The notes under the pieces are model-generated. The model was not told where the DNA came from and ran no database searches. It saw only the letters and a program-made list of their open reading frames with translations. A program made the position numbers and the translations under genes. From positions 4,050,001 to 4,114,000 of the forward strand of contig NZ_CP071321.1 of NCBI RefSeq assembly GCF_017309585.1: 64,000 nucleotides of DNA. The letters run 5' to 3'. This document shows, in pieces, positions 58,325 to 64,000 of this stretch (positions within the stretch are counted from its first letter, which is position 1; each line of letters begins with the position of its first letter). This DNA is from Nitrogeniibacter aestuarii (GTDB taxonomy: Bacteria > Pseudomonadota > Gammaproteobacteria > Burkholderiales > Rhodocyclaceae).

Positions 58325-60508
58325 TCAATACGGCTGACCGAACAGCAGGTAATAGCGTACCTGCCCGATTTCGGGCGCATAGCCGGCACCGACATACAGC
58401 GGCCCGAGTACCGTATCGGCCCCGGCGAACAGGGACGCGGAGCGCGCGCGACCGCTCTCGGTGGTGTTGCCCGCCACGTAGTCGGACAGATCGGCCCATT
58501 CATAGCTCGCCCCCAGGTACACCCCGCGGCCGAAACTGTCCGGCAACTTGCTCACCCGGTGATAGTAGGCACCGCGCAGCATCACGATCTGGTCCGCGTT
58601 GATTTCCCCGTAGCGGTAACCGGACAGCTGGAATGGTCCCCCCGCCAGCGAGCGGGCGGCGGTGGGCAACTCGCTGTCCGGACTGCCCACGGCCCAGAGG
58701 CCCAGGCGCACGCTGTGGTCGCCCCACGACATGGCGGTATCCGCTGTCAGGCTCGAGAAGAGAAACGACAGTTCGCTGCCGTAGGCCTCGTCATGCTGCT
58801 CGATGTCCAGCCGCGCCGCATAACCCCGGCGCGGAAAGAAGGGGCTGTCGAGCCGGTCGAGCGTTGCCGACACGCCGATCCAGCCATCGTCGAGCTCGAC
58901 CGCCGGATACAGCGGCAAACCGGACAGCACGTTGGCCCGTATGCGGCCGCGGTGCACACCCGCGCGCACCTCGCCCCAGGCCCCCAGCTCGACCCCCACA
59001 TCGAGGCCGATCGATCGCTCCCGCACCTTGTATTCAGCCAGTTTCAGTCCCTCGACATACACCGGAACGGAGCGCATGTGATAGTCGAACGACGGCGCCA
59101 CGAACCAGTTGGAACGCAGGCCCAGCGGCTGATAGAACTCGGCGCGGAAACGGTTGTTGGTGCCCAGCAAGAGGTCCACGTTGGCCTCCGCCCCCCAGCG
59201 ATTGAGCCAGCGTCTCGACAGCCCGCCATAGAGGCCGACCACGCCACCGCCGTCAAAGTCCGAGGCAAAACCGCCGCCGAAGCGCAGGTACGTCGGCCCC
59301 CAGGATTTTTCCACTGCCTCGATGTTGAGATCGGCCTGCGGGCCGTCACGCAACAGGCTGTAGCGAAGGCGTTCATAGTCCCCCTCGCTGTAAAGCGCGG
59401 CGAGTTTGCGCTCCAGTGCAGCCTTGTCGAGGGGCTCGCCCACCATCGCATCCAGTTGCGCCTTGAGGGCCGCTTCGGGAACATAGCGCAGCGGCGACAC
59501 CTTGACCGAGCGAATCACCGGCGCGGGTAACTGCCAGCGCGCTTCGCGTTGTTGTTTCCATTTGGCGTAGGTCGCCTCATCCACGCTGAAGCGCGACAGC
59601 TCGGCCGCTGCGGCGCGGGCCGCCTGCTCCCCGGCCGGGATGGTCTCGAGCACCCGATCGAAATCCGTCGACACCATGTCGCCGATGTTCACATCGACGA
59701 GCACATCGCCCGGCCCCAGCAGCGCACGCTGGGCGGCCACGTTGTGTCCCAAGGCCAGATGGATGGACTGCAGCACGATGTCTGCGGCCGAGCGCAGGCG
59801 CTCCCGCGGCAGCGGCGGCGTGCCCACGTCGATGGCAATGACACGCGGACCGCACAACTGACGCCCCACGGAGACCGGCAAGTTCATGGCCAGGCCACCA
59901 TCGACGAGTAGCCGGTCATGATGCTCGATCGGCAGGAACGCGCCGGGCACCGCCATGCTGGCGCGCATGGCGCGCCACAGCGGGCCATCATTCAACTCGA
60001 CGGATTCCCCCGTGACCAGATCGGTGGCCATCGCCCGAAACGGCAGGGACAGGGTGTCGAAGGTATCGAGCTCATCCGGCGTCCCCACCAGGTCCTGCAG
60101 GAAGCGGTCGAGGTCCTGCCCGGCGATGGCGCTGTGCGGCAACAACACCCGCCCCTCGCCATACCCCATGGTGATGGCGCTATGGCCGGAGACCGCATCC
60201 TGCTTTTCCCGGAAGGGCTGATCATCCCGTGGCGTGGAACTGGAGAAGATGCGCTCCCAGTGCGCCGCGCGCACCTTGCGCTCCAGCTCCTCGAGCGGCA
60301 CACCCGAGGCATAGCTGGCGCCCACGATCGCCCCCATGCTCGTGCCCACCACGCAATCGACCGGCACTCGCAACTCTTCGAGCACCTTGAGTACCCCCAG
60401 GTGGGCCACGCCGCGAGCGCCGCCGCCCGACAGCACCAGCGCCACGCCATCGGCAGCGGCCACGGGGAAACTGAACACACATGCCACGAGGGCCAGAAAA
60501 ACGCGCAC
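58325..60508 (-). CDS. Type Vd secreted patatin-like phospholipase (PlpD-like)
   Basis: A 727-residue protein from GTG 60508 (VRVFLALVACVF), signal peptide to about AAADG. The patatin domain (residues about 25-300) has the oxyanion glycine loop GGGARGVAHLG, nucleophile GTSMGAI and catalytic Asp in DGGLAMN. A POTRA-like segment (about 340-415, KVSPLRYVPEAALKAQLDAMVGEPLD) and a C-terminal beta-barrel of about 16 strands ending YYLLFGQPY follow. This order is that of PlpD/type Vd autotransporters, in which the barrel exports the lipase to the surface. It hydrolyses phospholipids. Longer frames to 60601 lack a signal peptide at the start. Confidence 0.85.
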   Translation of the reverse strand: MRVFLALVACVFSFPVAAADGVALVLSGGGARGVAHLGVLKVLEELRVPVDCVVGTSMGAIVGASYASGVPLEELERKVRAAHWERIFSSSTPRDDQPFREKQDAVSGHSAITMGYGEGRVLLPHSAIAGQDLDRFLQDLVGTPDELDTFDTLSLPFRAMATDLVTGESVELNDGPLWRAMRASMAVPGAFLPIEHHDRLLVDGGLAMNLPVSVGRQLCGPRVIAIDVGTPPLPRERLRSAADIVLQSIHLALGHNVAAQRALLGPGDVLVDVNIGDMVSTDFDRVLETIPAGEQAARAAAAELSRFSVDEATYAKWKQQREARWQLPAPVIRSVKVSPLRYVPEAALKAQLDAMVGEPLDKAALERKLAALYSEGDYERLRYSLLRDGPQADLNIEAVEKSWGPTYLRFGGGFASDFDGGGVVGLYGGLSRRWLNRWGAEANVDLLLGTNNRFRAEFYQPLGLRSNWFVAPSFDYHMRSVPVYVEGLKLAEYKVRERSIGLDVGVELGAWGEVRAGVHRGRIRANVLSGLPLYPAVELDDGWIGVSATLDRLDSPFFPRRGYAARLDIEQHDEAYGSELSFLFSSLTADTAMSWGDHSVRLGLWAVGSPDSELPTAARSLAGGPFQLSGYRYGEINADQIVMLRGAYYHRVSKLPDSFGRGVYLGASYEWADLSDYVAGNTTESGRARSASLFAGADTVLGPLYVGAGYAPEIGQVRYYLLFGQPY

Positions 60509-60639
60509 GAAACCGTCCTGCCAAACATTCGGATCAATCGGACGCGAGTGTAATCCCTCTGCCGGCGTGCGCCCATGATTCACACCGGGTTTCGCTATCA
60601 TGGCGGGGCACCAACGACTCGCACGCTTCGGAGACCCTC

Positions 60640-61422
60640 ATGCCCGGACAGGTTCTGCTCACCATTGACGAGCACATCGCCACCATTACCCTTAGCAACC
60701 CCGGCAAGCTCAACGCGGTCGACTCGGTCATGTGGCAGGCCCTGCGCACTCACATGAAGGACATCGCCGAGCGCGACGACGTCCGATGCGTGATCCTGCG
60801 CGGTGAGGGTGACGACGCCTTTGCCGCCGGCGGCGATATCGAAGAGTTCCTCTCCGTCCGTGCCACCGTGGACGACGCCCTGCACTACCACGAGGCCTGG
60901 GTGGCCACCGCGCTCGACGCCATCCGCGAATGCCCGGTGCCCACCATTGCGGCCATTCGCGGCGCCTGCGTGGGCGGCGGGCTGGAGATTGCCGGCTGCT
61001 GCGATCTGCGCATCGCAGGGGAAAGCAGCCGCTTTGGCGCACCGATCAACAAACTGGGCTTCTCCATGTACCCGCGCGAGATGGCCGGTCTGCTGGAGGT
61101 GGTCGGCCCGGCAGTGCTGCTCGAAATCCTGCTCGAAGGGCGCATTCTCCCGGCCAGCGAAGCACTCGCCAAAGGCCTGCTCACCCGGCTGGTCACCGAT
61201 GAGAGCGTCATGGACGAAGCCGGCGCCGCGGCAAAGCGCATCAGCGCCGGTGCACCGCTGGTCGCCCGCTGGCACAAGCACTGGGTGCACCGCCTCGCCC
61301 ATGACACCCCGTTGTCGAACCACGAGAAGCGCGCCGCCTTCGCATTTCTCGACACCGAAGACTATCGCGAGGGCATGCAGGCCTTCTTCGAGAAACGCAA
61401 ACCCCGGTTCAAGGGAAAATAG
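60640..61422 (+). CDS. Enoyl-CoA hydratase/isomerase family protein
   Basis: A 260-residue crotonase from MPGQVLLTIDEH, with GGAG 7 bases upstream. IATITLSNPGKLNAVDSVMWQAL opens the domain; VRCVILRGEGDDAFAAGGDIEEF is the first oxyanion and active-site segment, TIAAIRGACVGGGLEIAGCCDLRIAG the second. The catalytic carboxylate positions of enoyl-CoA hydratase are not clearly conserved, so the family may include isomerase or hydrolase activity. It could act in fatty-acid or short-chain acyl-CoA oxidation. It is divergent from the patatin gene and about 75 bases before an MscS gene. Confidence 0.85.
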   Translation: MPGQVLLTIDEHIATITLSNPGKLNAVDSVMWQALRTHMKDIAERDDVRCVILRGEGDDAFAAGGDIEEFLSVRATVDDALHYHEAWVATALDAIRECPVPTIAAIRGACVGGGLEIAGCCDLRIAGESSRFGAPINKLGFSMYPREMAGLLEVVGPAVLLEILLEGRILPASEALAKGLLTRLVTDESVMDEAGAAAKRISAGAPLVARWHKHWVHRLAHDTPLSNHEKRAAFAFLDTEDYREGMQAFFEKRKPRFKGK

Positions 61423-61497
61423 AACACTCGCCCACCGCCTGGGTCGCCAAGCGCATTGCATTGAACTTTGCGCCCGGGCCCGCTTCTGACATGGGAC

Positions 61498-62673
61498 ATG
61501 AAAAACGCCAACACACCCATGGAATTCATCCAGAAGTTACTGGAAAACAACAGCACTGAAGCCTTTGCGATTGCCGCCGGCATCGCCACCGTGGCCTTCT
61601 TCGTATTCATCAGCATCCGGGGGTTCATCAACACCCGCCTGCGCAAGCTGGCCGACAGGACATCCCTCGGCTGGGACGACCTGCTTGTCGAGGTGCTTGG
61701 CGGCACCTACGGTTGGATGCTGTTTCTGTTTGCCGTGCTCATCGGTGCGCAGTACATCGAGTTTTCCGACAAGATCGAGACGCGTCTGGGCCAGGCGCTC
61801 ATGGCACTGGTGTTTCTGCAGATCGGCTTCTGGCTGAGCAGTGGCGTCGCCTACTCACTCAAGAAGAAGGCCGCGCGCCACGAGGCCAACAACGAGGGGG
61901 CCAGCGCCACGGCCATTGCGGTCGCCGGCTTCACGATCCGCCTCGTCCTGTGGTCCATCGTGGTCATCCTGGTGCTCGACCAGTTCGGCTTCAACGTCAC
62001 CACCCTGATCGCCTCGCTGGGTGTCGGGGGCGTGGCGGTGGCGCTGGCGGTGCAGAACATCCTCGGCGACCTGTTCGCGTCCCTGTCGATTGCGCTGGAC
62101 AAGCCGTTCGTGATCGGCGATTTCATCATCGTGGGCGACGTGACCGGCACGGTCGAGCATGTGGGTCTGAAGACCACACGCATCCGCGCCCTGTCCGGCG
62201 AGCAGATCGTGGTCTCCAACGGCGACCTGCTCTCCTCCCGCATCCACAACTACAAGCGCCTGCGCGAACGACGCATCGTGTTCCAGTTCGGGGTGCTCTA
62301 CGACACGCCGGCAGATCTGCTCGAGTCCATTCCCGGCATGGTGAAATCGATCATCGAATCGACCGACAACACCCGCTTCGACCGCGCCCACTTCTTCTCC
62401 TTCGGCGCGTCATCACTGGACTTCGAAGTGGTCTATTACGTCACCTCCGACAACTACACCACCTATATGGACGCCCAGCAGCGCATCAATCTGGCCATGG
62501 TGCGACAGTTCGGCGACAAGGACATCGGCTTCGCTTTCCCGACCCGCACGTTGCACCTGGAAAGCGTTCCAAAAGGCTTCGGCGCCGTCGAACCGCCCGC
62601 CGGCGACAAGGACTCGCCGTCGGAGGATACCCCCAGAAAGGCGCCAAGCGCGGCTCAGGCAGAGCCCTCCTGA
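61498..62673 (+). CDS. Small-conductance mechanosensitive channel (MscS family)
   Basis: A 391-residue inner-membrane protein (start MKNANTPMEF at 61498; a later Met at 61519 is also possible). There are about four spans, the pore helix SLGVGGVAVALAVQNILGDLFASLSIAL (residues about 175-203), the beta domain KPFVIGDFIIVGDVTGTVEHVGLKTTRIR, and an alpha/beta C-terminus with RTLHLESVP. The last 40 residues are a hydrophilic tail. It relieves turgor on osmotic downshift. It is a second MscS-type channel in the window besides the BON-MscS at 45.8 kb. Confidence 0.9.
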   Translation: MKNANTPMEFIQKLLENNSTEAFAIAAGIATVAFFVFISIRGFINTRLRKLADRTSLGWDDLLVEVLGGTYGWMLFLFAVLIGAQYIEFSDKIETRLGQALMALVFLQIGFWLSSGVAYSLKKKAARHEANNEGASATAIAVAGFTIRLVLWSIVVILVLDQFGFNVTTLIASLGVGGVAVALAVQNILGDLFASLSIALDKPFVIGDFIIVGDVTGTVEHVGLKTTRIRALSGEQIVVSNGDLLSSRIHNYKRLRERRIVFQFGVLYDTPADLLESIPGMVKSIIESTDNTRFDRAHFFSFGASSLDFEVVYYVTSDNYTTYMDAQQRINLAMVRQFGDKDIGFAFPTRTLHLESVPKGFGAVEPPAGDKDSPSEDTPRKAPSAAQAEPS

Positions 62674-62856
62674 GACGGCCAGACGGTGCGCTCAAGGCTC
62701 CGTCTGGGGCCGCGCGTGGACTGGCGTTGCGGCATCGCGCGAGTATCCGCAACTTTTCATCGGACTGTCACCAGCGTGTCACGCACCGTCGATAGCTTTG
62801 CCGGGTTCCGGTTCGCGGGAAGGTGGACCGGATTTCAACCCTTTTGGAGACTTTCG

Positions 62857-64000
62857 ATGTCCGATTCCGTTTCGCTGTCTCGCCGCCGTGCCCTGCAACT
62901 GCTCACCGGCGCGCCGATGCTCCCGATTGCCGCCTCGCTCGCCGCTCTTCCGCTGACCGCGGCCGCACATGGCGAGGGTCGTCACATGGGTGGCCACCCC
63001 CGCTTCGGCAAAGGCATGCGCTACGAATTCGGGGGCATGGCAGCCCCGACCCTGGCCGAGCCGGCCAACATGGCCACCACCCATGTGGCCTCCACGCTCA
63101 CCCGCAGCATCGGCAAGCACAGCGAGACCTTCGCCCTGGGCTATGAAGCCTTCTTCCTGACCGGTGAGACCGTCCCGGCCACCGGCGGCGGCACCATCGT
63201 GGCCGGCAGCTACTTCGACATCAACGGCGCACCGATCATGGACGCCACCGCCGCCACCCCGACCCAGTTCTACTCCGACTGCCCGGACGGCATGTCCCTG
63301 CTGCAGGTCAAGCGCGGCCGTTCGCACCGTCGCGGCTGCAACCGTCTGTTCGCCGTGGTGCAGTTCGAATACACCTCGGCCAACGCCGCCGGCGAATCCA
63401 TGTACGGCAAACTGCCCTCCCCGATCGCCATCCTCACTCTCGACCAGAACCAGCGCACCGGCCAGCTGTCGCTGGTGAGCTACTACAACGTGGACACCGC
63501 CCCGGTCCGTGGCCTGTGGATCACCTGTGGAGCCAGTGCCTCCCCCTGGGGCACGCACCTGTCGTCCGAAGAATACGAACCGGATGCCACCCTGGCCTCC
63601 AACAGCCAGCTCAAGGCCTTCAGCCTGAACCTGTTCGGTGACGAAAACGCCGCCAACCCCTATGACTACGGCCATCAGCCGGAAGTGTTCGTCAACGCCA
63701 ACGGCACCGGTCACATCGTCAAGCACTACTGCATGGGCCGCATCTCCCATGAACTGGTTCAGGTCATGCCGGACGAGCGCACCGTGCTGATGGGCGATGA
63801 CGCCACCAACGGTGGCCTGTTCATGTTCGTGGCCGATCGCAAGCGCGACCTGTCCGCCGGCACGCTGTATGTGGCCAAGTGGACCCAGACCTCCAGCGTC
63901 GGTCCGGGTGCCGGCGACATCGGCTGGATCAACCTGGGTCACGCCACCAGCGACGAAATCAAGGCGCTGGTGGACAGCGGCATCACCGCCGCCGACATCA
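62857..64000 (+). CDS. phoX: PhoX-family phosphatase (DUF839), 3' truncated by window edge
   Basis: At least 381 residues from ATG 62857 (TTGGAGACTTTCG before it). The N-terminus is a twin-arginine signal, SLSRRRALQLL, then hydrophobic PIAASLAALPLTAAA, so the folded protein is exported by Tat. The hallmark TCGASASPWGTHLSSEEYEPD (residues about 224-244) matches the calcium/iron site of PhoX, and later MGRISHELVQVMPDERTVLMGDD fits the DUF839 propeller. PhoX hydrolyses phosphomonoesters in the periplasm. The C-terminus lies beyond the window. No pho box was identified in the upstream gap. Confidence 0.87.
   Translation, partial: MSDSVSLSRRRALQLLTGAPMLPIAASLAALPLTAAAHGEGRHMGGHPRFGKGMRYEFGGMAAPTLAEPANMATTHVASTLTRSIGKHSETFALGYEAFFLTGETVPATGGGTIVAGSYFDINGAPIMDATAATPTQFYSDCPDGMSLLQVKRGRSHRRGCNRLFAVVQFEYTSANAAGESMYGKLPSPIAILTLDQNQRTGQLSLVSYYNVDTAPVRGLWITCGASASPWGTHLSSEEYEPDATLASNSQLKAFSLNLFGDENAANPYDYGHQPEVFVNANGTGHIVKHYCMGRISHELVQVMPDERTVLMGDDATNGGLFMFVADRKRDLSAGTLYVAKWTQTSSVGPGAGDIGWINLGHATSDEIKALVDSGITAADI

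Noticed and set aside
1..64000. CRISPR arrays, insertion sequences, prophage and integrons
   Set aside because: No regularly spaced direct repeats, transposase motifs or phage genes were recognised in this window.

Overview
The window is a GC-rich, densely coded chromosomal segment of a Gram-negative proteobacterium. Gene content (propionyl-CoA/methylmalonyl-CoA operon, fused isobutyryl-CoA mutase, fatty acid cis/trans isomerase, Na/Pi and PiT transporters, Tat-exported PhoX, several MscS channels and chemoreceptors) fits a betaproteobacterium of the Rhodocyclales type (Azoarcus/Thauera/Denitromonas-like). That placement is an inference from gene families, not a search. No tRNA, rRNA, CRISPR array, prophage or insertion sequence was recognised; the segment looks like core/accessory metabolic chromosome.

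Layout. 1-2.3 kb: a co-directional roadblock/LC7 plus small-GTPase operon (first gene cut by the window edge). 2.3-4.7 kb: an AMP/thymidine phosphorylase-type enzyme translationally coupled to a PRPP synthetase-like protein. 4.8-8.3 kb: secreted SRPBCC protein, YVTN beta-propeller, stand-alone diiron metallo-beta-lactamase-fold protein, thiopurine methyltransferase. 8.4-14.5 kb: cti, then a minus-strand cluster (Na/Pi cotransporter, small basic protein, DM13 protein, Cys-rich protein, alpha/beta hydrolase). 14.6-22 kb: small stress/detoxification genes, including two FMN azoreductases, pirin, an ArsM-like methyltransferase with all four family cysteines, CGNR regulator and tautomerase. 22-28.4 kb: a chemoreceptor whose Cache domain appears cytoplasmic, a CBS protein and a large secreted metzincin. 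28.6-33 kb: icmF with a divergent AraC regulator. 33-36.8 kb: aldo/keto reductase and a hybrid kinase/response regulator pair. 37-42.3 kb: methylmalonyl-CoA epimerase-like gene, a decayed duplicate of its 3' end, PiT, a LysR gene broken by one stop codon, and an MFS exporter. 42-50 kb: chemoreceptor, two hemerythrins, DUF4112, BON-MscS, YpfJ metallopeptidase, lysine 2,3-aminomutase. 50-58 kb: mcm-meaB-pccB-pccA with divergent gntR. 58-64 kb: type Vd patatin, enoyl-CoA hydratase, MscS, and a PhoX start that runs off the end.

How it works together. The strongest functional theme is short-chain acyl-CoA metabolism: PccAB carboxylates propionyl-CoA, a VOC protein at 37.1 kb probably epimerises methylmalonyl-CoA, Mcm converts it to succinyl-CoA and MeaB protects it, while IcmF interconverts isobutyryl- and n-butyryl-CoA. 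An identical 15-base AT-rich palindromic site (ATCCATAATTATGAA) lies in the promoter spacer of the VOC gene and in the mcm/gntR divergent promoter 20 kb away, suggesting one GntR regulon.

The least ordinary piece of DNA is the pccB-pccA gap. It holds a partial copy of the pccA 5' end with its own ribosome-binding site and a 41-codon frame ending inside the pccA start codon. It also holds an inverted copy that places the real pccA start codon in the loop of an 18-bp stem, with a mutually exclusive alternative stem.
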